From NCBI GenBank assembly GCA_039984955.1, contig JBDWTN010000007.1, positions 2,240,501 through 2,304,500 on the forward strand: a stretch of 64,000 bases of DNA. The letters are read 5' to 3'. This document shows positions 41,580 to 50,372 of this stretch, one piece after another. The notes below the pieces were generated by a model that saw only the letters and a program-made list of their open reading frames with translations, ran no database searches and had not been told where the DNA came from. Numbering within the stretch: position 1 is the stretch's first letter; every line of letters starts with the position of its first letter. Both the position numbers and the translations under genes were made by a program. The stretch is from Marinobacter alexandrii (GTDB lineage Bacteria > Bacteroidota > Bacteroidia > Cytophagales > Cyclobacteriaceae).

Positions 41580-42332
41580 ATGCACTCATCAACTTTCTGG
41601 AAAAATCACTTTCAAAACAACTTAACGAAAAAAAGAGTAGACTGGAATCTACCATTGAGTATCACGCAAGGTGAAAAAAATAAAATTCTCTATTCTCTGA
41701 AGGCATGGCAGTTAGGCGAAACTAGTGATGGAACTCATTTACTAGCTGCTGCAGCAAAACATGCGAAGAAAACAGATGATCCTACTTATCTTGATGCTGT
41801 TAAACTCTTTATAAAAGAGGAACAGAAACATGGGAGTAATCTTGGAAGCTATATTGACCAAATAGGAGAAAAACGTGCTAATAAAGATTGGGGCGATACA
41901 CTTTTTAGGAAAGTTAGATACTTTAATACAAGCATGGAGCTTTGGACTATTACTGTAATCATTGTTGAAAGCGCTGCTCAAGTGTTCTACCAAGCATTAC
42001 ATGATGCAACGAATTGCCAACTTTTAAAAGCGATATGTAAAGACATCCTAATTGATGAATCACATCATATAAAATTTCAAAATGAGCGACTCTACAAAAT
42101 CTTCAATAGCAAGGGGTTTTACAATAAAGCATTTAGTGTTGGATTTTACGGTTTGTTATTTTTTGCTACTATTCACGCCATTTGGTTTGGACATAATAGA
42201 GCTCTTAAAGCTGGAGGAGTAAATAAAAAAGAGTTTATGCGCCAGATGTATTATAAGTTCTTCAATAGCTTAAAATTCTGTCACTCAAAATCTAAAAAAG
42301 CAGCATATAAAGTAGCAGCTATTACTAGTTAA
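41580..42332 (+). CDS. Ferritin-like (diiron) superfamily protein
   Basis: 250 residues, all helical. Metal ligands fit the ferritin-like pattern: Glu47 (QLGET), Glu81-x-x-His84 (EEQKH), Glu130 (IIVESAAQ) and Glu160-x-x-His163 (DESHH). Hydrophobic stretches near residues 122-138 and 180-196 suggest membrane association or a hydrophobic channel. Such proteins oxidise or desaturate substrates or store iron; which one applies here is unknown. Lies between R2 and R3. Confidence 0.75.
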   Translation: MHSSTFWKNHFQNNLTKKRVDWNLPLSITQGEKNKILYSLKAWQLGETSDGTHLLAAAAKHAKKTDDPTYLDAVKLFIKEEQKHGSNLGSYIDQIGEKRANKDWGDTLFRKVRYFNTSMELWTITVIIVESAAQVFYQALHDATNCQLLKAICKDILIDESHHIKFQNERLYKIFNSKGFYNKAFSVGFYGLLFFATIHAIWFGHNRALKAGGVNKKEFMRQMYYKFFNSLKFCHSKSKKAAYKVAAITS

Positions 42333-42357
42333 GAAGCACTATTACCTCAATGCAAGG

Positions 42358-42450
42358 AATCTCAAGAATCAAAGACTTCCATGAGACTTTTTGCTTATCT
42401 AACTAATTCATTGCTTTCAGTTTAAAGATGATTTATCAATTGACCCTTTT
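42358..42450 (+). repeat. Hairpin repeat R3
   Basis: ATCTCAAGAATCAAAGACTT then CCATGAGACTTTTTGC, with TCTCA/TGAGA arms and a T run; arms differ from R2 but still pair, so the structure seems conserved. The distal block TTTATCAATTGACCCTTTT (42431-42449) matches R1 and R2. The leading CTCGTTTTATG half is not recognisable here. Confidence 0.65.
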
Positions 42451-42489
42451 ACTAAATTTTGCACTACAACAAGATCAGATTAATCCACT

Positions 42490-43005
42490 TTACTGTATGG
42501 TGTTATTATTTTTAGCTAGCTGTTCTAGCATTTTATAATTAGCATCTGTAATAGATTTAAATAAAATTTTAGCTTTTTCTCCTCCAGACCAATTTTTAAA
42601 CATTCCTGTTATTAGATAATTCTTGTCATTAACAGTATATTTCATTTCTGTGAGCATAGTAGCTGAAGTTGCTGTAAAGATCCATTTTGCTGAAATTATT
42701 TCGCTTTTTACCTGAACTTGATCATCATGAAAATTTATCGCAGCATTTGAAAATTCAATTTTAATGTTATTATCCTTGGCAATTTGATTTATCGAATTTT
42801 CAAAAACTTCTCTGTTTGATGGATCTCTTGTTGCACTGACACTAGGGCCTTTTTTTACTATCCTAACATCATCACTCGATCTGGATAAAGTAAAAACATA
42901 ACTTGTATTTTGAGATCCGATAGCATTGATATCTGTGTATTTTTTTGATGACGAACACGAGGATAAAACAGTTAGAATTGTAAAAGCGGTAATCATCGAT
43001 TTCAT
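42490..43005 (-). CDS. Lipoprotein of unknown function
   Basis: 171 residues from ATG 43005 (ATG 43029 and 43011 also in frame). Lipobox in LTVLSSCSSSKK. The mature part is beta-rich and ends with a helical stretch; NYLITGMFKNWSGGEKAKILFKS is distinctive, but the family is not recognised. Last cargo gene before the right end and the only one there reading left. Confidence 0.6.
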   Translation of the reverse strand: MKSMITAFTILTVLSSCSSSKKYTDINAIGSQNTSYVFTLSRSSDDVRIVKKGPSVSATRDPSNREVFENSINQIAKDNNIKIEFSNAAINFHDDQVQVKSEIISAKWIFTATSATMLTEMKYTVNDKNYLITGMFKNWSGGEKAKILFKSITDANYKMLEQLAKNNNTIQ

Positions 43006-43077
43006 AGTCATAATTGGTTGTAGTATCATGTCTTAAAAGAATAGAAAAATCAATATAATGTATCTTTAGAAAAAAGC

Positions 43078-43127
43078 TTGTGTCTCATTTTCTTTGGTTA
43101 AAGTCTCAAAGGCTTTGGTTTTTAACA
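43078..43127 (-). repeat. Tn7-like right end with two TnsB-type binding sites
   Basis: On the minus strand the terminus reads TGTTAAAAACCAAAGCC, then TTTGAGACTT, followed by a second direct copy TTAACCAAAGAAAATGAGAC. Repeated AACCAAAG...TGAGAC units are the expected binding sites for TnsB. The first also matches the left end. Position is fixed by the target duplication at 43128. Confidence 0.88.
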
Positions 43128-43132
43128 GGCGG
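43128..43132. repeat. Right copy of target-site duplication (GGCGG)
   Basis: Identical to 1687-1691 and directly after the terminal ACA. The next base (T) completes the split glycine codon GGT of comM. Confidence 0.93.
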
Positions 43133-43814
43133 TGGAGGTATTCCACAACCAGGAGAAATATCGCTAGCAAATAATGGTGTGCTGTTTTTGGATGAGCTTC
43201 CCGAGTTTCAAAGATCCGTATTAGAGGTAATGAGACAACCCTTGGAAGAGCGAAAAGTTACCATCTCACGAGCCAGGATTTCACTGGATTATCCATCCAA
43301 TTTCATGCTGATCGCTAGCATGAACCCTTGTCCCTGTGGATATTATAACCATCCTGAAAAGGAATGTGTATGTGCACCAGGCGTTGTGCAGCGATATTTA
43401 AATAAAATAAGCGGACCACTGCTTGATCGAATTGATCTACATGTAGAAGTTACCCCCGTGTCTTTTGATCAAATGACTGAAAATCGAAAGACCGAATCTA
43501 GCAAGGTTATAAGAGATCGTGTTATTAAGGCTCGAGAAATTCAGGAGGAAAGATTTAAGGATCAATCGGGTGTTTTCAACAACGCCATGATGAGTTCTAA
43601 TATGGTGAAAGAAGTTTGCCAAATAAATGAAGCTGGCAAAACATTGCTTAAAACAGCCATGGAGCGATTGGGTCTTTCGGCTCGTGCTTATGATAGAATT
43701 CTGAGAGTATCTAGGACAATTGCTGACCTGGCAGGCACTGATTCAATTGCCATTGAGCACTTAGCAGAAGCCATTCAGTACAGGAGCCTTGATCGAGAAG
43801 GCTGGGCGGGCTAA
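43133..43814 (+). pseudogene. comM: comM (YifB family), 3' half
   Basis: Encodes the remaining 227 residues of ComM: the GGGIPQPGEISLANNGVLFLDELPEF segment with Walker B, the SMNPCPCGYY and CVCAPGVVQRYLNKISGPLLDRIDLHV motifs and the C-terminal Mg-chelatase-type lid domain ending at TAA/TGA 43814. Without the transposon it continues the frame of 835-1691. No proper start codon remains, so this half is probably not made as a functional protein. Confidence 0.94.
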
Positions 43815-43872
43815 TGGCATTATTATTCTCAAAATATCGAAAACTCCTGTACGTTTTGATAAAAATTATCGC

Positions 43873-44460
43873 ATGATTTTCATCAGAAAACTTCTAATTG
43901 TATCGTGTCTTTTCACTTGCGGATGGAGCTATTGTCAAGAGCCCTTTCAGCAGCGATTATCATCTTCTGCTATTGAGTTAACGAATCAACAAGTAGTTTA
44001 CGATCCTTCTTATTTTTCTATTGGTTATCCAAATGGAGATGTGCCTAAGGGTAAGGGAGTTTGCACAGATGTCATAATTAGGGCCTATAGAAAGCTTGAT
44101 ATTGATCTTCAGAAAGAAGTTCATGAGGATATGAGAGCCAATTTTAGTCTTTACCCGAAAATATGGGGACTGTCCAAGCCAGATAAGAATATTGATCATC
44201 GAAGAGTACCTAACCTTATGACATTTTTCTCACGGCATGGAACAGAAAAGTCTCTATCGAATGATCCGAAGGAATATGAAGTTGGCGATATCGTATGCTG
44301 GAATTTAGGAGGTGCAATTACCCACATAGGAATTGTAGTAATACATAAATCGAAGGATGGTGAAAGGAATATGATTGTTCATAACATTGGGAATGGTCAA
44401 GTAATGGAAGATGTGCTTTTCGATTTTAAAATTATTGGACACTATTCTTACAAGAAGTAG
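43873..44460 (+). CDS. DUF1287 family exported protein (YijF-like)
   Basis: 195 residues from ATG 43873. Signal peptide MIFIRKLLIVSCLFTCGWSYCQ, then KGVCTDVIIRAYRKLDIDLQKEVHEDM, a conserved DUF1287 stretch with a likely Cys nucleophile, and HIGIVV / MIVHNIGNG His-containing motifs. The Cys and His residues recall NlpC/P60-like amidases, but activity of DUF1287 is not established. Lies just downstream of comM and is probably read through from it in an uninterrupted strain. Confidence 0.85.
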   Translation: MIFIRKLLIVSCLFTCGWSYCQEPFQQRLSSSAIELTNQQVVYDPSYFSIGYPNGDVPKGKGVCTDVIIRAYRKLDIDLQKEVHEDMRANFSLYPKIWGLSKPDKNIDHRRVPNLMTFFSRHGTEKSLSNDPKEYEVGDIVCWNLGGAITHIGIVVIHKSKDGERNMIVHNIGNGQVMEDVLFDFKIIGHYSYKK

Positions 44461-44477
44461 AATGCAATCTTGATTGA

Positions 44478-45023
44478 ATGAATGATGCAATCACCAAATC
44501 AATGCAGAGCTATGGCTCTTTTACAGCGGAAGAATTGGAACTCTTTCATTCACAGCTGGATAAAAGAGAAATTGCCAAAGGAGAATCAATTCTTGATAAA
44601 GGAGAAACCTGCATGGAGATTTCATTTCTCAAACAAGGCAGTTTTAAGCAGTTTTACCGAAATAGCGAATTGGATGAGGTAATCATTAATCTTTTTGCCG
44701 AAAACAGTTGGGTACTCGATCATTCAAGTTTTACAGGACAAAAACCTTCGAAATGTAAAATTGAAGCATTTGAGGATAGTGAGATCCTGACCATAAATGT
44801 TCACCACTTACATGAACTAATAGGGAGGTATCCATCTTTTTTCGCTTTAGGTAAAATTTTGGAGGTCGACAGATCATTTGATGGTAAATCACCTGAAGAG
44901 AAATACCTCAAACTGCTGGATCAAAACCCAGTAATTATTCAAAAATTCCCTTTGAAATATATTGCCTCTTATTTGGGAATGACTCCCGAGACGCTTAGCA
45001 GAGTCAGAAGAAAAATCCTGTAG
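44478..45023 (+). CDS. Crp/Fnr-family transcription regulator
   Basis: 181 residues. Cyclic-nucleotide-binding-type beta-roll (GESILDKGETCMEISFLKQGSF) and a C-terminal helix-turn-helix (KYIASYLGMTPETLSRVRRKI). Canonical cAMP-contacting residues (a GE..RxA loop) are not evident, and there are no Fe-S cysteines, as usual for the many Bacteroidota members of unknown ligand. It may control the downstream membrane gene at 45088. Confidence 0.85.
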   Translation: MNDAITKSMQSYGSFTAEELELFHSQLDKREIAKGESILDKGETCMEISFLKQGSFKQFYRNSELDEVIINLFAENSWVLDHSSFTGQKPSKCKIEAFEDSEILTINVHHLHELIGRYPSFFALGKILEVDRSFDGKSPEEKYLKLLDQNPVIIQKFPLKYIASYLGMTPETLSRVRRKIL

Positions 45024-45028
45024 TATTT

Positions 45029-45060
45029 CTTGATTTCGATCAAGTGCTCTTTCAAGCACT
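45029..45060 (+). terminator. Tandem hairpins after the Crp/Fnr gene
   Basis: CTTGAT-TTCG-ATCAAG (45029-45044) forms a 6-bp stem with a TTCG loop, and AGTGCT...AGCACT (45043-45060) a second stem. No T run follows, so termination is uncertain; it could instead be an operator between 44478-45023 and 45088-45717. Confidence 0.35.
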
Positions 45061-45087
45061 CGAATCTAAGTTTGTTCAAAAAAACAA

Positions 45088-45717
45088 ATGGAATTAAAAG
45101 AACAAAAAGGATCAGGTTTAGCATTAATTATTGGGTCTATACTCATGATAGCTACCATGGTTTTACACCCTGTAGGAGGAGACTTTAATCACTTATTGAG
45201 CATAGTCACTATCGGGATGGTTTCTCATAGCATTGCTATAATATCTGTTCCATTTGTAGCCTATGGATTTTGGGGACTCACTGCTAGGTTAAGCTCAGAA
45301 TCATTTTTATCTAAAGTTGGCTTTTCGATCATGTTTTTTGGGTTGATCGCTGTAATGATCGCTGCTGCTACCAATGGAATCATACTTATGGATTTTGTGA
45401 AATCTTATGAGGAAGCTTCTAAAGAAACTTTGAAGTCACTTGCCCCAATTTTTGTTTTCATTCGGAGTTTCAATCATGCATTTGATTTCATATTTATAGG
45501 CGCGGTTTGTATCTCCACATTATTGTGGTCGATTTCCATTGTGAGAACTAAAAAACTAGCTGTCTGGCTTGGGTGGTTTGGCATTTCCATTTCATTATTG
45601 GCGGTTCTTTTTCTTACACTAGGATTTGTTTTTGTTGACCTTCATGGTTTTCGACTTTTCATCTTCGGATGGGTTGCTTGGGTAGTTGCGGCTGGATTAT
45701 GTCTCTTGAAAAAATAG
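45088..45717 (+). CDS. Six-helix integral membrane protein
   Basis: 209 residues with about six hydrophobic segments (12-30, 34-65, 76-102, 120-145, 152-180, 186-206). Resembles small DUF4386-type or similar inner-membrane proteins of Bacteroidota but lacks a clear motif. Follows the Crp/Fnr gene by 64 bp and may be its target. Confidence 0.65.
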   Translation: MELKEQKGSGLALIIGSILMIATMVLHPVGGDFNHLLSIVTIGMVSHSIAIISVPFVAYGFWGLTARLSSESFLSKVGFSIMFFGLIAVMIAAATNGIILMDFVKSYEEASKETLKSLAPIFVFIRSFNHAFDFIFIGAVCISTLLWSISIVRTKKLAVWLGWFGISISLLAVLFLTLGFVFVDLHGFRLFIFGWVAWVVAAGLCLLKK

Positions 45718-45835
45718 CTTTTCATATTTAAAAGTTTTGACCCTCAAGAAATAATCCACTTATGTAAGATTTTTTGATAGATAGAGGGAAACTCTGAGGA
45801 GTTATTAGTCATGATAGTGAAAAAAAGTTTAAACT

Positions 45836-46294
45836 ATGGATGATGTACAAATTGGCCCAGTTATATCAGGAGGATGTGGCTTTGTGGCAGGTGGCTATGG
45901 AGGTCACGCAGTTGGAATAATTAATGGTCAGGCAGCATTTGAAGTTGCCAATGGGTTAATTATAGCCGAACATACTACCTTGACCGCAGAAGGTGTAGGA
46001 TTAAGTGTAGAAGGAAGCATCGCACTTGCAGAAGCTGAAGCCGGAATCTACACATCTGGTGTGACTCTTGGGGCGGCAGGAGCAGCAGCGGGGTTAGCAG
46101 GTGGAATAACTGGATACTTTGTTGCTGATTACGTAGAGGAAAAAACAGATAGCAAAATAGCTGGTGTAGCTGCAGGAACTCTTTCAGGAGCGGCTGTTGG
46201 CGCTGGAGTAGGTTTTTTGATTGGAGGCCCGGCAGGAGCAGCGGTTGGTGCTGTCGCTGGAGGGATCGCGGGATTTATCGGAGGGCTATTTTAA
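45836..46294 (+). CDS. Glycine-zipper membrane-inserting protein
   Basis: 152 residues dominated by Gly and Ala in a glycine-zipper rhythm (GAAAGLAGGITGYFVADYV, then AGTLSGAAVGAGVGFLIGG and GAVAGGIAGFIGGLF). No classical signal peptide. Gly-zipper helices insert in membranes; bacteriocin-like peptides and outer-membrane Gly-zipper proteins both look like this. A pore-forming or bacteriocin-like role is speculative; no immunity or export genes sit beside it. Confidence 0.6.
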   Translation: MDDVQIGPVISGGCGFVAGGYGGHAVGIINGQAAFEVANGLIIAEHTTLTAEGVGLSVEGSIALAEAEAGIYTSGVTLGAAGAAAGLAGGITGYFVADYVEEKTDSKIAGVAAGTLSGAAVGAGVGFLIGGPAGAAVGAVAGGIAGFIGGLF

Positions 46295-46437
46295 TCTATT
46301 ATTCATCACAACTCCAAAGACAAGGTAGTATGCATAAGGATAGATGTAGCCTTAGATCAGCATCAAAAAATCATTAAATGATCCTGACAAAAAAGGTTAA
46401 GACTATGAGATCCTATGGAAAAAAGTAGATCAGTTGT

Positions 46438-49002
46438 TCATTCAGACCTCAACTGTTCCGCAGGATTGATTTTTCCTGTCTGGTATACCTTATACCCTAT
46501 GGTTAGTACAACGATGGCTAACACAACGATGGTTGCGAGAATAAAGTGATCGGGACCTGGAGAAACATGATAGGCGTAAATAATATCGAATACCATATTT
46601 AATATGATAGGACTAGCAGTCAATCCCACACATGCAGCTATCCCGAGTATCCAGTACAAGTCTTTTCCAAGCAAATGGATGATGGTATTTCTGGAAGCAC
46701 CCAGCACTTTTCGAATACCAAATTCTTTGCTTCTCTTCTGCACTTTCAGTGAGATTAATGTATATAATCCAAGGATAGAAATAAGAATGGATATGATGGC
46801 CATAAAGCAATTTATTTTAATGAATACACCATTTGTACCTCGGGAACTTTGACGTATATCACTTTGCAAAAAGCCAGCATACAATTCTTGAGGGAAGACC
46901 TTATACCAGATCAACTCCATTTCTTTATTGATGCGTTCAGAGCTTCCGGAAAGTTTCGCAACAGCATAATTGTAGTTCTCTTGGGCAGCATACCTGATTA
47001 CTGCCGGAGTGATTTTATTATCCATCATGATGTTTCGCATGTTGAAATCATCCACTACGCCGATGACCACCAATCGCTCACCTCCAACAACCAATGTTTC
47101 GTTCAGTAAGTCCTTTCCAAACTGCCTTTCCAACATAGAGTTGATGATGATCTTATCCGAGTTATCGCCTAGTTCGGTAAAAAATGAGCCTTTATTCAAT
47201 CTTAAGCCTATCACTTCAGTATAATTCTGTCCAACACGAATCATAGATATTGGGACATCCAGCCCTTCTTGATCTACAGATTGATGTTCAATTGAAAAAC
47301 CAACGAGATGACGCGATCCTGCTAAATGCTGTATGTTGGGTTCTTGATTTAAATGGTCAGCAAGAACCTGATATTGTTCCGGTCGATTAAGTTGAATGTT
47401 TACAACCTGATCGGAATCGTATCCAAGATCTAATGTGTTTTGGTAATGGGCGTTATCAACGTTTAGAAAGACACCAAACACATTATAAAAACACAAGGCA
47501 AACTGGAAAGTGAGTAACCCCACCATCAATCCATTTTTCCCTGAAAGAGTGATTTTATCTTTAAATATTTTTAATGCTGAAAATCGAGAGACATAAAAGG
47601 AAGGATAAGCAGCTGAGAGAATGGTTACTATCAGAATGAGAATTAATGCAAATTGAATAAGTGTTGAAATAGGGATTTGGTCCATTTGTATCAGCTCACG
47701 TTCGAAAAGTGCATTGTATTTTGGAATCAATAATGTGGAAATTCCAATGGAGAGAATTACAGCGATAGAAATCATGAACGTATTCTCAATAATGAATTGA
47801 GTAATTGTGCTCTTCTTGTTTCCTCCCATTACTTTACGAACAGCGATTTCCTTCAATCTTTTTCCTGATAATGCTATGCTTGTGTTGATAAAATTGAAAC
47901 AAGCCATCAATAAAATTGAAATGGCTGCACTTGCGATTCCTATGACGGAAGATGAATGTAGGTGATGCCTAAATTCTCCTCGGTATAAGTAATTCTCAAA
48001 TGAAGGCCATGAATGCAAATCAGCAAGTTCATAATCAGTGATTAATAATTCAGGGTTATTTTCATTTCGAATTTCTTTCAAAACGGATAACTCTCTTTTG
48101 ACTAAGTCCAGTTGATCTTTCTCAGCATATATAAAGGTTCCATTAATGCTTCGTCTCCAGTTATTATTATCGATGTTATAGTTGTTCAACAGGTTATTAA
48201 AAGACGTGATGATGGATTGACTAAAGCTCGTATTTGTTGGAGGTTCCTCGAATACATCTTTGATGAGAAATGATTCTTCTCTTTGACCATCAAAAGCCAT
48301 TTTTACAAATTCTCCAACCGGATAAGGTTCATTGAACAGCTTCATTGCTAATTTTTCCGATATAGCTACCTCATTGATGCCAGGTAAACTAACAGAACGA
48401 TCATTTAAGCTTTTTAAAGATAGCTTTTGAAGGAAGGATTCATCTACGTAAGCTACTCGTGTTGAGAAAAGGAAATCTTTTTCTCTTATGGCTACATTTC
48501 CTGCTGTGTATCTGAACGCATCAATTCCAGATTCTCGTAGTATTGGAGCGAGTGCTACCGAACTTGAACCAAGTGTGGACTCGCCTGTTCTGGATCCGTT
48601 GACCTTATAGACGTTCTTTGCTTCTTTATAATAGGAATTAAAGGATGTGTTGAATCGGTAATTGAAGTACCCAATGGTGCAAAGGGATATAGCAAGAGCT
48701 AATCCGAAAATATTGGCAAAGACATAAAATGGATTCAATTTTATGGATCTGATAGATGTTTTCAGGTAGTTTTTAGGTAGTCTCATCATATTTGCGGGAA
48801 TTAGATTAATTGATCGGATGACGGATGGGCGAATCATTTTCAACACCTCTTTGACATATATACTTCTGGCTTTCTTCTCTCCCAAAACATCTATATTTTC
48901 GAAGTAAGCCTCTTCTAGATCCCCTTGGAGTTCTTCAAAAGAGACTGGATCACAAAACCACTGAAATAGCGTCGAAGGAAATTTTGGCAAATCCCTTTTC
49001 AT
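46438..49002 (-). CDS. FtsX/MacB-like ABC transporter permease with prefix domain
   Basis: 854 residues from ATG 49002. An N-terminal permease-prefix domain (PSTLFQWFCDPVSFEELQGDLEEAYFEN) is followed by a membrane helix, a MacB-type periplasmic core, three FtsX helices, and a second such unit, giving eight helices. The GIRKVLGAS motif typical of this family is near the C-terminus. No ATPase gene is adjacent, so it must use a shared one. Coupled to the upstream PadR gene by a 1-bp TGATG overlap. Confidence 0.88.
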   Translation of the reverse strand: MKRDLPKFPSTLFQWFCDPVSFEELQGDLEEAYFENIDVLGEKKARSIYVKEVLKMIRPSVIRSINLIPANMMRLPKNYLKTSIRSIKLNPFYVFANIFGLALAISLCTIGYFNYRFNTSFNSYYKEAKNVYKVNGSRTGESTLGSSSVALAPILRESGIDAFRYTAGNVAIREKDFLFSTRVAYVDESFLQKLSLKSLNDRSVSLPGINEVAISEKLAMKLFNEPYPVGEFVKMAFDGQREESFLIKDVFEEPPTNTSFSQSIITSFNNLLNNYNIDNNNWRRSINGTFIYAEKDQLDLVKRELSVLKEIRNENNPELLITDYELADLHSWPSFENYLYRGEFRHHLHSSSVIGIASAAISILLMACFNFINTSIALSGKRLKEIAVRKVMGGNKKSTITQFIIENTFMISIAVILSIGISTLLIPKYNALFERELIQMDQIPISTLIQFALILILIVTILSAAYPSFYVSRFSALKIFKDKITLSGKNGLMVGLLTFQFALCFYNVFGVFLNVDNAHYQNTLDLGYDSDQVVNIQLNRPEQYQVLADHLNQEPNIQHLAGSRHLVGFSIEHQSVDQEGLDVPISMIRVGQNYTEVIGLRLNKGSFFTELGDNSDKIIINSMLERQFGKDLLNETLVVGGERLVVIGVVDDFNMRNIMMDNKITPAVIRYAAQENYNYAVAKLSGSSERINKEMELIWYKVFPQELYAGFLQSDIRQSSRGTNGVFIKINCFMAIISILISILGLYTLISLKVQKRSKEFGIRKVLGASRNTIIHLLGKDLYWILGIAACVGLTASPIILNMVFDIIYAYHVSPGPDHFILATIVVLAIVVLTIGYKVYQTGKINPAEQLRSE

Positions 49003-49325
49003 CAGATGCTGAATTTTGGGGCAAGACTCCACATTTCTTCACGAAGTTCTTTGGCTTGTTTCAATGCGGATTTTCCACTAGATGTTAAGGTGTAGAAACG
49101 CTTTCTTCTTCCACCTCTTTCAGCGGTAGCTCCACCAACATGAGATTCCAAAAATCCTTTCTCCTCAAGCCTTGACAATGCAGTGTGTAATGCTCCGCGA
49201 CTAAGTGTTCGCTTTAATCTTTCACTGATTTCTTTTTGAATTTTGAGACCGTACGCTTGCTCATCTAGTATGAGGATGGATAGTAAAACGATCTCTTGAA
49301 ATTCTCCCAGGTTAGTGCCTTTCAT
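49002..49325 (-). CDS. PadR-family transcriptional regulator
   Basis: 107 residues. Winged helix with LGEFQEIVLLSILILDEQAYG, GALHTALSRLEEKGFLES and GGRRKRFYTLTSSGKSAL, the PadR signature. Co-transcribed with the permease and presumably represses this unit in response to a small molecule or envelope stress. Close relative at 50373-50729. Confidence 0.9.
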   Translation of the reverse strand: MKGTNLGEFQEIVLLSILILDEQAYGLKIQKEISERLKRTLSRGALHTALSRLEEKGFLESHVGGATAERGGRRKRFYTLTSSGKSALKQAKELREEMWSLAPKFSI

Positions 49326-49506
49326 ATTGTACTACTTTAATCAATCAGTTGAATGGGTTAAGCGTCACGCTTATTTGTTTCTTTTTTGAAGACCAAACGT
49401 AGTTGAATACTATTTGTTTCACAAATGAAGACCTAATTGTGATAAGTTTTGTCAAAAAAATATGGTAATATTGAGAATTAATTTAATTATTTTAATAATA
49501 TCTAAC

Positions 49507-49902
49507 ATGACGAAGATTTTTAAGAGACTATTCATTTTGATAACATTCATTGCTTTCATTTCTTGTTCCGATGATGAAGCAAGCGACTGCTCACCAGAAC
49601 TTACAGAGATTTCTGGGGCAAGTCTAGGGACTTATACGGGACTATTAACTTTGAACGGAACAGAGGTATTTAATCAAAATGGCACAGCTACTTTGGTTGA
49701 AACAAGCTGTAAAACCTATCGAGTGGATTTTAGTGATGATGTGTCTTCTATTGAGGGAGTAACCTTTATTGCAAATAGTGATAATACAGTATTTACTTAT
49801 ACGAATAGTAATGCCACTACTACAGTAGTTATAGATGACGAAGGAGACCTTTCCATATCACAAACAGTTTCATCTCTCATTGTCTTTACGGGCAGTAAGT
49901 AG
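49507..49902 (+). CDS. Lipoprotein, Ser/Thr-rich beta domain
   Basis: 131 residues from ATG 49507 (ATG 49462 is in frame but would spoil the signal). Lipobox LITFIAFISCSDD, then a beta-rich domain with one Cys pair region (SETSCKTYRVDF-like). Typical small Bacteroidota surface lipoprotein; function unknown. A strong hairpin follows its stop. Confidence 0.65.
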   Translation: MTKIFKRLFILITFIAFISCSDDEASDCSPELTEISGASLGTYTGLLTLNGTEVFNQNGTATLVETSCKTYRVDFSDDVSSIEGVTFIANSDNTVFTYTNSNATTTVVIDDEGDLSISQTVSSLIVFTGSK

Positions 49903-49913
49903 AAGATTTTTTT

Positions 49914-49944
49914 AACCTAGTCAGGCTGTAAATCTGACTGGGTT
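49914..49944 (+). terminator. Rho-independent-like terminator
   Basis: AACCTAGTCAG (49914-49924) pairs with CTGACTGGGTT (49934-49944) around a 9-base loop; a T-rich stretch ending in seven Ts follows within 25 bp. It closes the lipoprotein transcript. Confidence 0.65.
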
Positions 49945-50060
49945 ATCCTTTGCTCATTTTTTTCTGACCTGTGATGTAGAGTTAGGAGTACATCAAAAAC
50001 AATCTTCATCAAAGTCTTCCTTCAGAGTGCGTCATTAAACTTAAAGAGCCAATCTAAAAA

Positions 50061-50298
50061 TGTTAGCGAAGACATAGAATAGATTCAATTTTATGGATCA
50101 GATAGATGTTTTCAGGTAGTCTCATCATGTTTGCTGATCGGATGATCGATGGCCGAATCATTTTTAGCACCTCCTTGAAATATATCTTTCTTTTCTTCCT
50201 CAGATAAATTTCTCATTTTCAAAATAAGCCTCTTCTAGATACCCCTGGAGTTACCATTGAAACAGCCTTGAAGGAAATTTGGCAAATCACTTTTCACC
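50061..50298 (-). pseudogene. Vestigial N-terminus of a second FtsX-like permease gene
   Basis: About 240 bp align, with small deletions, to 48717-49002, the N-terminal coding part of the permease at 46438-49002 (for example both contain ATTCAATTTTATGGATC and GATAGATGTTTTCAGGTAG). Frame is destroyed by an 11-bp and other deletions, and the ATG is changed to GTG. It shows that a PadR-permease locus once lay here in reverse orientation. With the terminator it accounts for the gap 49903-50372. Confidence 0.78.
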
Positions 50299-50372
50299 CG
50301 AGGAGCTATCATATCATATTTTTCTATTTGTATATAAAATATATTATATACATTTGGATAGAAATAATCACT

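Larger units (their letters stand above)
1692..43127. mobile_element. Tn7-like transposon inserted in comM, 41,436 bp
   Basis: Both termini are visible. The left end begins TGCAAATAACCAAAG and the complement of the right end begins TGTTAAAAACCAAAG; homology continues to a shared TTGAGA. The ends are flanked by GGCGG duplications, and removing the element restores comM in frame. It encodes tnsA, tnsB, tnsC and tniQ at the left end plus a TnsE-like protein, so it follows the cut-and-paste heteromeric transposase plan. The cargo (about 8-43 kb) holds a large cassette array, a serine recombinase, a CBASS operon and other accessory genes. In Acinetobacter, unrelated-cargo Tn7-family islands use essentially the same comM codons, which suggests that a TniQ-type protein recognises this conserved sequence. 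Confidence 0.95.
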
